NCBI GenBank assembly: GCA_963726765.1
Contig: CAVSDH010000001.1
Span: forward strand, 44,876-108,875
DNA length: 64,000 nucleotides
Reading direction: 5' to 3'
Source of the DNA: CAIWHR01 sp963726765
GTDB taxonomy: Bacteria > Pseudomonadota > Gammaproteobacteria > Burkholderiales > Casimicrobiaceae
Shown here: positions 27,261 through 35,435 of the stretch, piece by piece
Layout: the number at the start of each line of letters is the position of its first letter
How positions within the stretch are numbered: the first letter of the stretch is position 1
Notes under the pieces: generated by a model
The model's input: the letters and a program-made list of their open reading frames with translations, nothing else
Told to the model about the DNA's origin: nothing
Database searches by the model: none
Made by a program: the position numbers and the translations under genes

Positions 27261-27649
27261 GTCCGATTCGCGAGGTAACCGGCCGCCAGCACGGTTCCGG
27301 TGGCGACCACTTGCGCAACGAGATAGTGCGGTCCCGCGACGGCCAGCACGGCCGCCATCACGAGTGCGTTGAGCGCGATTCCGGCCAGGGCGACCAGCGC
27401 GAAGCGCGGCAACGCTCGGCTGTGCGGACGGCCGCTGGCAAACGTGTAACGATGGTTCAGCGCGTAGTTGACGACCGCTCCGGTGACGGCGCCCGCCGTC
27501 GAGGCGACGACCGCATCGATGCGAGCGAGTTGCACGAGACCGATCAGCATCGCGTAGTGGAACCCGGTGCCGATTGCGCCGGCGCCCGCATAGCGCAGGA
27601 ATTGCTGCGCCATCGGTGACGAAAGCGGAGCTGGCTCTGGCGTGGGCAT
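27248..27649 (-). CDS. GtrA-family membrane protein
   Basis: Small membrane protein of about 133 residues from ATG 27649 (121 from the ATG at 27613), with four TM segments. The first is YAGAGAIGTGFHYAMLIGLV and the GtrA signature VNYALNHRYTFAS follows. The family is thought to flip undecaprenyl-phosphate sugars across the inner membrane. A longer frame to 27781 is Arg/Pro-rich and unlikely to be coding. First gene of the overlapping gtrA-gtrB-GT39 unit. Confidence 0.85.
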   Translation of the reverse strand: MPTPEPAPLSSPMAQQFLRYAGAGAIGTGFHYAMLIGLVQLARIDAVVASTAGAVTGAVVNYALNHRYTFASGRPHSRALPRFALVALAGIALNALVMAAVLAVAGPHYLVAQVVATGTVLAAGYLANRTWTF

Positions 27650-27771
27650 CGGTCGGCGCGGGCGAAATCCGCGGCGCGCGGGCCGCCGCAATGGAACTCT
27701 ACCTCGTCCGCGCCCGGTTTGTCCGCTTGCCGTGCGCCGCGAAGGCGGCCGTCGCGCAAAGGCGGCCGGGG

Positions 27772-27809
27772 AAAAAATCACGGCCGGCGGGAGTTACCCG
27801 GCCGGCCGT
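27772..27809 (-). terminator. Rho-independent terminator of the SWIB gene
   Basis: On the minus strand a GC-rich hairpin (ACGGCCGGCCGGG / CCCGCCGGCCGT arms, one bulged base, loop TAACT) is followed by G then A and six T (plus-strand A run 27772-27777). It lies 35 bases after the SWIB stop and separates that gene from the gtrA cassette. Confidence 0.8.
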
Positions 27810-27844
27810 GGCATCGCGTCCCTGGTGCAGGGCGCGGGCGCAGC

Positions 27845-28255
27845 TTACTTGAGGTGATTCGAGACGAGCTTGGTCATCTCGAACATCGACACCTGCTTCT
27901 TGCCGCCGAACACGGCGCGGAGCTTCTCGTCGGCATTGATGAGGCGACGGTTGATGGAGTCCTGCAGCTTGTTCTTCTTGATGTAGTCCCAGATCTTCTT
28001 GGTGACGTCCGTGCGGGGCATCGGCATCGCTCCGACGACGGCGGCGAGCATCGCCGACGGGGTCATCGGCTTCATGAACGCGGCGTTCGGCTTGCGCTTT
28101 GCGGTGGATTTTTTCGCCGCGGGTTTCTTCGCCGGGGCCTTCTTTGCCGGGGCCTTCTTCGCGGGGGCTTTTTTCGCCGCGGGTTTCTTCGCGGGGGCCT
28201 TCTTCGCGGCGGGTTTCTTCGCGGATTTCTTTGCAGCCTTCTTGGCGGTAGCCAT
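27845..28255 (-). CDS. SWIB/MDM2-domain protein with histone-H1-like N-terminal tail
   Basis: A 136-residue protein. Residues 1-55 are an Ala/Lys/Pro tail built of repeated KKAPAKKPAAKK units like the C-terminal tail of histone H1. Residues 56-136 form a SWIB domain (FMKPMTPSAMLAAVVGAMPM, KKIWDYIKKNKLQD, LRAVFGGKKQVSMFEMTKLV). The start at 28255 has a strong AAGGAG. Such proteins occur in bacteria (notably Chlamydia and several Betaproteobacteria) and are thought to bind DNA. A TATAGT -10 element is at 28350-28355 on this strand, with no good -35. Strong SD and terminator suggest high expression. Confidence 0.92.
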   Translation of the reverse strand: MATAKKAAKKSAKKPAAKKAPAKKPAAKKAPAKKAPAKKAPAKKPAAKKSTAKRKPNAAFMKPMTPSAMLAAVVGAMPMPRTDVTKKIWDYIKKNKLQDSINRRLINADEKLRAVFGGKKQVSMFEMTKLVSNHLK

Positions 28256-28549
28256 AATTCTCCTTCCTCTGAGTAAACGCTCAACACACTGCGCCGAACA
28301 CTCTGAAGCAGGCCGTCCTGTCACGGTGATTCCTGCTCCATCGGCGGCAACTATAGCGCAATTCCGAGGGAAGGGAATCCCTCGCGCGCGGTTTTTTCGC
28401 GGTGCTGCGCGAGGCGTGTTGCGCAGGCGGCGGGGCGAGGGTCCCTCGCGTCGGGCGCGCCCGACACCATCGGGGCGATCCATTCGGGCGCGACGTGGTT
28501 CGGGCGGCACCGTGCGTCTGGCGCCCGGGTGCGGATTCATCGCGCGAAT

Positions 28550-29752
28550 CTACCGCCCCATCAGCCCGATGATGGTCTGGATCGTGATCGCGTTGGCGAT
28601 GTCGACGAAGAATGCCCCGACCAGCGGCACCACGATGAACGAGCGCGGGCTCGCCCCGTGCGCCTTGGTGATCGCGGTCATGACCGCGATCGCGGTCGGC
28701 GTCGCCCCGAGCGCCAGTCCGAAGTAACCGGAGGTCGAGACAGCCGCATCGTAGGTGCCGCCCAGCAGGCGGAACACCACCCACGCCAGTACCGTCCAGC
28801 AGACGACCGTCTGGGCGATGAGGATCGCGAGCAAGGGGCCGGCAACCTCGAGGAGGGTCCACAGCTGCAGGCTCATGAGGCTCATCGCGAGGAACAGCCC
28901 GAGCGAGATGTCGGCCGCCAGCGCGAGCGGAGGGGTCCCGGTCGGCCATGGCAATCGCGGAAAGAGACGCGGGACGACATTGGCGAGCACGATGCCGGCA
29001 AGAAGCGCCGTGACGAATTCGGGCAGCTTGAGCCCCCAGCCGGTGATGAGACTGTTCAACTGACCCCCGATGGTCACGGCAATCGCGATCACCAGCAGCG
29101 TTTGCAGCATTCCGTCGACGTCGAGCTTGAGCTTGCCCTCGTCGGCATAGGCGAATCCGACGCTCGTGTGCTCCGCGGCGGCGGGTTCGAGACGGTGACG
29201 GCGGATCAGGAATCGTCCGAAGGGCCCGCCCAGCACGCCTCCCGCGACGAGTCCGAAGGTTGCGGCCGCCGTCCCGATCTCCATCGCGTTCGGCAGGTCG
29301 AACATCGAATTGAGCGACGGCGCCCAGGCGATCGCGGTGCCGTGCCCGCCCGACAGGCCGATCGAGCCCGCGAGCAGCCCCGTCGCGGGATTGGCCCCGA
29401 GGACGGTCGCGAGCGAGATTCCGATCCCGTTCTGCATCCACAGGTTGACGACCGCAACCAGCGTGAGCACGGCGAGCGTCATGCCGCCCGCGGCGAGCAT
29501 CCGGACGTTCGCGGAAAGGCCGATCGTCGTAAAGAAGACGATCAGAAGGCCGTCGCGCCAGTCGAGCGTGAAGGACACCTGCGTTCCCGCGAGGAGGAAG
29601 AGCACGCCGAAGCCGACCGACGCAACCACACCGCCGGTGACCGGTTCCGGAATGTTCCACTCCCGTAACGGCGGAACGTGCCGGTTGAGCCAGCGACCGA
29701 GGAACAGGACGAGGATGGCCAGGATGAACGTCTGGCGCTGGTCGAGTTCCAC
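28550..29752 (-). CDS. gltS: Sodium/glutamate symporter
   Basis: GltS of about 400 residues, as in E. coli (401), in the inner membrane with about 10 TM segments. Family signatures are WNIPEPVTGGVVAS near residue 35, GLLAGSIGLSGGHGTAIAW in the first reentrant region, and FGLALGATPTAIAVMTAI in the second. The start is the GTG at 29752; upstream codons in the same frame read as non-coding. It imports glutamate with Na+. The gene stands alone, with the large glutamate dehydrogenase at the far left of the window a possible metabolic partner. The gene is intact. Confidence 0.95.
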   Translation of the reverse strand: MELDQRQTFILAILVLFLGRWLNRHVPPLREWNIPEPVTGGVVASVGFGVLFLLAGTQVSFTLDWRDGLLIVFFTTIGLSANVRMLAAGGMTLAVLTLVAVVNLWMQNGIGISLATVLGANPATGLLAGSIGLSGGHGTAIAWAPSLNSMFDLPNAMEIGTAAATFGLVAGGVLGGPFGRFLIRRHRLEPAAAEHTSVGFAYADEGKLKLDVDGMLQTLLVIAIAVTIGGQLNSLITGWGLKLPEFVTALLAGIVLANVVPRLFPRLPWPTGTPPLALAADISLGLFLAMSLMSLQLWTLLEVAGPLLAILIAQTVVCWTVLAWVVFRLLGGTYDAAVSTSGYFGLALGATPTAIAVMTAITKAHGASPRSFIVVPLVGAFFVDIANAITIQTIIGLMGR

Positions 29753-29902
29753 GGGAGATGCGGGCGCGGCGAAGGCGAGGTGTCCCCGGAAAGTGTAGGC
29801 TCGCGCGGAATGTGCGGCAAGTGCCGCGGTCGAGCCGCGCCATGCGGGTGCCGAACCGCGCCGGCGGCGAAGGCGTTGGCATTCGGACGCCTTGTTGCGA
29901 CA

Positions 29903-30685
29903 ATGCGCGCCATGTCTGCCCCCAAGCGTCCCGCCATGCCGATCGTCCGCTCGGCCCTTGCCGTCCTGGGATTTGTCGCATACGCCGGCACCGCGCCGGC
30001 GCTGACCCTCACGTTCCTGACCGAGGAGAACCCGCCGTTCAACTACACCGAGGGCGGCAGGGTCGTCGGTTCCGCGACCGAGATCGTGCAGCTGATTGCG
30101 ACCCGATCGGGGTACCCGGTCGCGATCGAAGTGCTGCCCTGGGACACAGCGTACGTGCGTGCCCAGGCGGAAAGGAACGCGTGCGTCTTTGCGACCGCCC
30201 GGCTCGAGAATCGCGAGCGCCTTTTCCTCTGGGTGGGTCCGCTCGCGACCAACTACTGGGCGCTGTACGGCAAAGGAGACTTTGCGGTGCCGATCCGCGC
30301 CCTCAAGGACCTTGCCCCGTACCGGATCGGAGCGGTGAACCGCGATGCGAAGGGCGAGTTTCTGCGCGAGAACGGGGTCACGAATCTCAGGTTCGTCCGC
30401 GAAGACCGGGAGAATCCCGCGCGACTCGCGCTGCCCGTCGAGAATCCCGACCACATCGATCTATGGATCACCGCCCTGTATTCGGGCCGCGACGTCGCCA
30501 GGACAGCCAAGGTGACCGATATCAAGCTCGTCTTTCTGGTGAAGGAGGAGCCGCTCTTCCTCGCCTGCAATCCGCAAACCGATCGCGCCGTCGTGAAGGC
30601 GCTTTCGGACGCGCTCGAGACGCTCCGCGCCGACGGTTCGCTTGCACGGATAAGCGCCGCGTACGAGAAGAAGCTCGCGAAGTAG
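29903..30685 (+). CDS. Periplasmic substrate-binding protein (SBP_bac_3 type)
   Basis: Solute-binding protein with a signal peptide (IVRSALAVLGFVAYAGTAPA) and mature text LTFLTEENPPFNYTEGGRVVG, the standard opening of family-3 binding proteins. It continues with RSGYPVAIEVLPWDTAYVRA and ends ARISAAYEKKLAK. Several ATGs are possible (29903, 29912, 29936). There are no ABC permease genes nearby, so it is an orphan binding protein, possibly feeding a distant transporter or acting as a sensor. The ligand is unknown. Confidence 0.85.
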   Translation: MRAMSAPKRPAMPIVRSALAVLGFVAYAGTAPALTLTFLTEENPPFNYTEGGRVVGSATEIVQLIATRSGYPVAIEVLPWDTAYVRAQAERNACVFATARLENRERLFLWVGPLATNYWALYGKGDFAVPIRALKDLAPYRIGAVNRDAKGEFLRENGVTNLRFVREDRENPARLALPVENPDHIDLWITALYSGRDVARTAKVTDIKLVFLVKEEPLFLACNPQTDRAVVKALSDALETLRADGSLARISAAYEKKLAK

Positions 30686-30771
30686 GGGCGGAGCCGGCGC
30701 CCGCGTGGCTCGACGTCTCGGCGCGCGGGAGAACGGCGGCCAGGGTAGCGTAAAATATCGGGATCCGCCGC

Positions 30772-31452
30772 GTGCCGGCGGCCGCGTCCGGTACACCAAC
30801 CTTGAACATCGCCGACCTGCGTACCGAATACCGGCGCGAGACGCTCGACGAGCGCGACGTCGCGCCCCAGCCATTCCGGCAGTTCGAACTCTGGTTCGAC
30901 GAGGCGCTCAAGGCGGAGCTCCCCGAGGCGAACGCCATGACGCTGGCGACCGCCGACGCCGCCGGTCGCCCCTCTGCGCGGATCGTCCTGCTGAAGGAGT
31001 TCGATCACCGCGGGTTCGTGTTCTTCACGAACTACGCCAGCCGGAAGGGACGCGAGCTCGCGGTGCGCGAAGATGCGGCGCTGCTGTTTTTCTGGCCGGA
31101 GCTCGAGCGGCAGGTCCGCATCGAAGGAACGGTCACAAGAATCGATGGCGACGAATCCGCCGCGTACTTTGCGAGCCGACCCCGCGGTGCGCGGCTCGGT
31201 GCCTGGGCGTCTCCGCAAAGCGAGGCGATCGACGGCCGCGCCGAACTCGAGGCGCGGTTGACCGCAACCGAAGCGCAGTACCGCGACGCGGGGGAGGACA
31301 TCCCGCGGCCACCGCATTGGGGCGGCTACCGGCTCCTCCCCGCCGCGCTCGAATTCTGGCAGGGCCGCCCATCGCGGCTCCACGACCGCATTCGCTATCG
31401 CCGGGACCCACACCGTCACGACCAATGGATCGTTGATCGGTTGGCGCCGTGA
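30772..31452 (+). CDS. pdxH: Pyridoxamine 5'-phosphate oxidase
   Basis: FMN-dependent oxidase that makes pyridoxal 5'-phosphate. Signatures are EANAMTLATADAAGRPSARI, VLLKEFDHRGFVFFTNYASR, the ASPQSEAI segment, PPHWGGYRLLPAALEFWQGR and the C-terminal RLHDRIRY. The GTG at 30772 gives 226 residues; the TTG at 30802 (MNIADLRTEYRRE) gives a more typical length and may be the start. A dispersed repeat begins exactly at its stop codon. The gene is intact. Confidence 0.95.
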   Translation: MPAAASGTPTLNIADLRTEYRRETLDERDVAPQPFRQFELWFDEALKAELPEANAMTLATADAAGRPSARIVLLKEFDHRGFVFFTNYASRKGRELAVREDAALLFFWPELERQVRIEGTVTRIDGDESAAYFASRPRGARLGAWASPQSEAIDGRAELEARLTATEAQYRDAGEDIPRPPHWGGYRLLPAALEFWQGRPSRLHDRIRYRRDPHRHDQWIVDRLAP

Positions 31453-31519
31453 GCGGCGGAGAGGGGCCCCGCGCGCGCAGCGCGCAGGGGATCGGAGCAA
31501 TCGCGAATCGGCGCCTGAG
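31449..31519 (+). repeat. Stop-codon-anchored dispersed repeat, copy B1
   Basis: Begins GTGAGCGGCGGAGAGGGG with the pdxH TGA at 31450-31452 inside its first bases. It continues through GGGGCCCCGCGCGCG to GGGGATCGGAGCAATCGCG and GAGGCCGACAC. It shares block order with copy A after thyA and with copy B2, which starts exactly 120 bases later. Confidence 0.6.
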
Positions 31520-31568
31520 GCCGACACGCGGGTCGTCGCGGTTGCGAGACCGTGACGGAGGCCGAGCC

Positions 31569-31662
31569 GTGAGCGGCGGAGAGGGGGAACGCGCGAACGG
31601 CGAGCAGGGGCCCCAAGCATGCTTGGGGATGCGAGCAAACGCGAGCGCGTTCGGAGGCCGAC
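31569..31662 (+). repeat. Dispersed repeat, copy B2, with 18-bp palindrome
   Basis: Begins GTGAGCGGCGGAGAGGGG like B1 and contains GCGAGCAGGGGCCCC, ATGCGAGCAA and TCGGAGGCCGACC, matching copy A. The centre is a perfect 18-bp palindrome (31611-31628, CCCCAAGCATGCTTGGGG). A third fragment with CGGAGGCCGAACC follows near 31713. The rest of 31453-31770 holds no credible gene. Confidence 0.6.
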
Positions 31663-31770
31663 CGGTCGAATATGCCATTGGCACGACCGGTGCGGAGGCC
31701 GAACCGCGCGCGCTTGGATGCGGGCTTGCGGGTCGTCCAACCGACGGTGCCGTGATGGGGCCGAATCCAG

Positions 31771-32959
31771 ATGGAGAATGAGGGCGCGGATCAGCAGTCC
31801 CGCGCAGGCGGCCGCCGCACGCTGACGCAGTTGATCCTTCTCGGCATCGCGAACCATGCGGTGCTGAGCGGCAGCCGTGTCACCGTATCGCTCGCCGCGC
31901 TCGACAAGGGGGCGACTCCGCTCACCGTCGGTGTGCTGATGGCTCTCTACGCGCTGCTGCCGATGCTCTTCGCCGTCGCGGCCGGGCGCCTGTCGGACCG
32001 TGCCGGCGTGCGTCGTCCGATGCTGTACGGGACGACGGCGATCGCGATCGGCGCGGCGCTTCCGATCGCATTTCCGGGGTTGCCCGTGCTTTTTGCGAGC
32101 GCCGCGGTGCTCGGCACGGGCTTCATGGTGTTTCAGGTCGCCACCCAGAACGTCACCGGCGAACTTGGCGGCCCGACGCAACGCGCACGCAACTTCAGCA
32201 TGCTGGCGCTCGGGTATTCGACGTCCGGGTTCATCGGACCCCTGATCGCGGGGTTCGCGATCGACCACCTTGGTTTCGCGTCGACGTTCGCCGTGCTGGC
32301 GATCGTCCCGTTCGCGCCGCTCGTCGTGCTGGCGCGCGGCGGTCTCGCGCTGCCGCTCGCCCATGCACGCGAGGGAACGACACATCATGGCGGAGTGCGC
32401 GTGCTGCTGCGGCACCGGACGCTGCGGCGCCTGTTCGCGATCAATGCGCTGTTTGCCGTGGGCTGGGACCTGTTCACGGTCTTCGTTCCGATCTACGGGG
32501 CGCGCATCGGGCTTTCCGCGTCCGAGATCGGGCTCGTGCTGTCGACATTCGCGGCAGCGACGTTCGTCGTGCGTTTTCTGATGCCGCGCATCGCGCGGCG
32601 ATATTCCGAGCAGGAAGTGCTGACGATCGCGCTGTTCGTCGCCGGCGCGGTCTACCTGCTGTTCCCGATGGCGCGAAGCGCGCCCGCAGCTTCTCGTGTT
32701 GTCCTTCTGCCTCGGTCTGGGCCTGGGTAGCGGGCAGCCGATGGTGATGGCGCTGCTCCACACGCATGCGCCGCCCGGCCGGATGGGCGAGGCCGCGGGC
32801 GTGCGCATGTCGCTCGTGAACACGATGGCGTTCGCGGTGCCTCTCGTGTTCGGAGCGCTGGGCACCACGGTCGGACTGGCGCCGGTCTTCTACTCGGTGG
32901 GCGCCTTCCTGACGACCGGCGGACTGCTGGCGAGGCGCACGCGTGAACGGACGGGATGA
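31771..32959 (+). CDS. MFS transporter (frame break)
   Basis: Major facilitator of about 396 residues with 12 predicted TM segments. The loop 2-3 motif reads GRLSDRAGVRRPML, the usual MFS motif A, and TM5 has LGYSTSGFIGPLIAGF. The frame breaks near 32684; removing one C of CCC gives the continuous ARSAPQLLVLSFCLGLGLGSG and the stop at 32959. There is no regulator or pathway gene next to it, so the substrate is unknown. The ATG at 31771 lies at the end of the repeat region. Confidence 0.85.
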
Positions 32960-33001
32960 AGCCAGGACGCCTGCGCAAGCGGCGCGAGGCCGGAGCCGGA
33001 T

Positions 33002-33568
33002 TCAGTTGCCGCGTTTCCTGAGCCGACCGGCGAACTCCTTCCGGAACTTGGCCACCTTGGGCTCGACGACAAGGGCGCAATAGGGCTGGCGCGGGTTGCG
33101 GTCGAAGTATTCCTGATGATAGGTCTCCGCGACGTGGAATGGCGCGGCGCCGGCGATCTCGGTGACGACCGGGCTGCGCCAGAGCTTCGCCGTCCCAAGC
33201 GTTGCAATCACCGCTTCGGCATCCTCGCGCTGCGCGTCGTTCTGGCAGAAGATCACCGAGCGATATTGCGTGCCGACGTCGTTTCCCTGCCGGTTCAGCG
33301 TCGTCGGGTCGTGAATCGTGAAGAACACGGTGAGGAGGTCGCGGAACGACAGCACCGCGGGGTCGAACGTCACGCGCACGACTTCCGCGTGACCGGTACT
33401 CCCGCTGCAGACCTGGTCGTAGGTCGGACTTTCGCCTTCCCCGCCGGCGTACCCGGATTCGACGGACGTTACGCCCTCGAGGCCGTCGAAGACGGCCTCG
33501 AGGCACCAGAAGCAGCCGCCGCCGAGAACGGCGACTTCGGTCGAGGGCATTGCGGAAGAAGCGGCCAT
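33002..33568 (-). CDS. msrA: Peptide methionine-S-sulfoxide reductase
   Basis: MsrA of 188 residues, which reduces Met-S-sulfoxide in proteins. The catalytic motif GGGCFWCLEAVF is near residues 14-25, followed by GYAGGEGESPTYDQVCSGSTGHAEVV, IHDPTTLNRQGNDVGTQYRS and YHQEYFDRNP. The start at 33568 has GGGAG upstream; an ATG at 33550 is an alternative. There is no signal peptide, so it is cytoplasmic. The gene is intact and convergent with the MFS gene. Confidence 0.96.
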   Translation of the reverse strand: MAASSAMPSTEVAVLGGGCFWCLEAVFDGLEGVTSVESGYAGGEGESPTYDQVCSGSTGHAEVVRVTFDPAVLSFRDLLTVFFTIHDPTTLNRQGNDVGTQYRSVIFCQNDAQREDAEAVIATLGTAKLWRSPVVTEIAGAAPFHVAETYHQEYFDRNPRQPYCALVVEPKVAKFRKEFAGRLRKRGN

Positions 33569-33760
33569 GGTGCTCCCGGGAGGTGTGGACGCAACGGCGA
33601 CGCGCCCGTACTCATCGGCCGCCGCATACCGGATGAAGCTTACATCCAGTTCGGCGTCCGAGGAACGCCCGACACGAGGTGCCCAACGTGCAACCAACGG
33701 TCATGGAAGACGGCCGCGATGAGATAATGCCGGTGCTGCCACTTCGGGATCGACGCAATC

Positions 33761-34381
33761 ATGAGTCTGCTGCCGCGGGAAGGGAAATTCTTCGACTTCT
33801 TCAACCAGCACGCCGAGCTCGCGGCGCTGGCCGCGGTCGAGCTGAAGGCGCTGTTCGCCGATCTGTCGGAGCTCGAGATCCGGAGCCGCGCGATCGAGAG
33901 AAACGAGAAGCAGGCCGACCGGATCACGCACGAAACGGTTCAGCTGCTGCACAGGACCTTCATCACGCCGCTCGACCGCGACGAGATCCACCAGCTCATC
34001 ACGGGAATGGACGACATCCTCGACCTGATGGAGGACGTCGCGACCTGCGTGTTCCTCTACGACGTCAAGGCCGTCACCCCCGATGCGCAGAAGCTCGCCG
34101 ACATCTGCGTGGCGTGCACGCTCAAGGTCAAGGAAGCGGTGGGCATGCTCGAATCGATGAAGAACGCCGACGCGATCCTGCGCATCTGCGGCGACATCGA
34201 CAGGCTGGAGAGCGAGGCCGACTTCGTGTTCCGCTCCGCGCTCGCCAAGCTGTTCCGCGAGGAGTCCGACGCGAAGCAGATCCTGAAGCTGAAGGAGGTC
34301 TACCAGCTGCTCGAATCGATCACCGACAAGGCGGAGGACGTCGCCAACGTGATCGAGGGGATCGTCCTCGAGAATGCCTGA
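33761..34381 (+). CDS. DUF47 PhoU-like regulator of phosphate uptake
   Basis: Helical PhoU-like protein of 206 residues (DUF47). Text such as FFDFFNQHAELAALAAVELK and NEKQADRITHETVQLLHRTF is followed by MDDILDLMEDVATCVFLYDV and ends LESITDKAEDVANVIEGIVL. It is followed 24 bases later by the Pit transporter, the standard pairing in which the DUF47 protein is thought to control or assist phosphate uptake. The gene is intact. Confidence 0.93.
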   Translation: MSLLPREGKFFDFFNQHAELAALAAVELKALFADLSELEIRSRAIERNEKQADRITHETVQLLHRTFITPLDRDEIHQLITGMDDILDLMEDVATCVFLYDVKAVTPDAQKLADICVACTLKVKEAVGMLESMKNADAILRICGDIDRLESEADFVFRSALAKLFREESDAKQILKLKEVYQLLESITDKAEDVANVIEGIVLENA

Positions 34382-34405
34382 CGTGGTCGGCGGGGGAAAG
34401 CCGTC

Positions 34406-35422
34406 GTGACGACCGCCTCGATGTCGTTCAACGTGGTCGTGTTCCTGGTCGTGCTGGCGCTCGCGTTCGATTTCATGAACGGGTTTCACGATGCGGCGAA
34501 CTCGATCGCGACCGTGGTCTCGACGCGCGTGCTTCGGCCGCACTACGCGGTGGCGTGGGCGGCGTTCTTCAATTTCATCGCGTTCCTGTTCTTCGGTCTC
34601 AACGTCGCCAACACCATCGGCACCGGCGTGATCGACCCCGCGCTGGTCGACGTCAATGTCCTGCTGGGAGCGCTGACGGGAGCGATTGTCTGGAACGTGA
34701 TCACCTGGTGGTACGGCCTGCCGTCATCGTCGTCGCACGCGCTGATCGGGGGCCTTGCGGGCGCCGCCATCGCCAAAGGCGGCGTCCACGCTCTCGTCGG
34801 CAGCGGATTTCTCAAGATCAGCCTGGCCATCGTGCTATCGCCCATGCTCGGGTTCACGCTCGGCATGATGCTGATGACCGCGGTCGCGTGGATCTTCTTC
34901 CGCACCTCGCCGAACCGGATCGACCGCTGGTTTCGACGGCTGCAGCTCCTGTCGGCATCGCTCTACAGTCTCGGCCACGGCGGCAACGACGCGCAGAAGA
35001 CGATGGGCATCATCGCTCTCATCCTGGTCGCGCACGGGTCTCTGCGGCCGGATTTCCATGGTTCCGACATTCCCTTCTGGGTCGTGATCGCCTGTCAGGC
35101 GGCGATCGCTCTCGGCACGCTGTTCGGCGGCTGGCGGATCGTCAAGACGATGGGGCAGAAGATCACGAAGCTGAAGCCTGTCGGCGGATTCTGCGCGGAG
35201 ACGGGAGGGGCGATGACGCTGTTCATGGCGACCGCGCTCGGCATTCCCGTTTCGACGACGCACACGATAACCGGTGCGATCATCGGTGTCGGCGCCACGC
35301 GCAAGCTCTCGGCGGTCCGCTGGGGCGTTGCGGGCCGCATCGTCTGGGCGTGGGTGCTGACGATCCCCTGCACCGCCTTCATCTCGATGATCGCATGGTG
35401 GGTCGCGCGGCGATATCTTTGA
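34406..35422 (+). CDS. pit: Low-affinity inorganic phosphate transporter (Pit)
   Basis: PiT-family phosphate permease of 338 residues. The two inverted PD001131-type signatures are present: GFHDAANSIATVVSTRVL near the N-terminus and GGNDAQKTMGIIAL near the middle. SSSHALIGG and STTHTITGAIIGVGATR repeat the inverted topology. A GTG start gives about 10 TM segments. It is cotranscribed with the upstream DUF47 gene. Confidence 0.95.
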   Translation: MTTASMSFNVVVFLVVLALAFDFMNGFHDAANSIATVVSTRVLRPHYAVAWAAFFNFIAFLFFGLNVANTIGTGVIDPALVDVNVLLGALTGAIVWNVITWWYGLPSSSSHALIGGLAGAAIAKGGVHALVGSGFLKISLAIVLSPMLGFTLGMMLMTAVAWIFFRTSPNRIDRWFRRLQLLSASLYSLGHGGNDAQKTMGIIALILVAHGSLRPDFHGSDIPFWVVIACQAAIALGTLFGGWRIVKTMGQKITKLKPVGGFCAETGGAMTLFMATALGIPVSTTHTITGAIIGVGATRKLSAVRWGVAGRIVWAWVLTIPCTAFISMIAWWVARRYL

Positions 35423-35435
35423 GCGGCGCGAGCCC

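Noticed and set aside
28281..30454. Long minus-strand frames extending gltS upstream to 30454
   Set aside because: The extension is antisense to the binding-protein gene and has no family-like text; the GTG at 29752 gives the normal GltS length.
31449..31781. 110-codon ORF overlapping the pdxH stop (GTGA)
   Set aside because: It is a translation of the two repeat copies, spaced 120 bases and therefore in frame with each other; the matching ORF after thyA reads differently at the protein level. Treated as repeat DNA.
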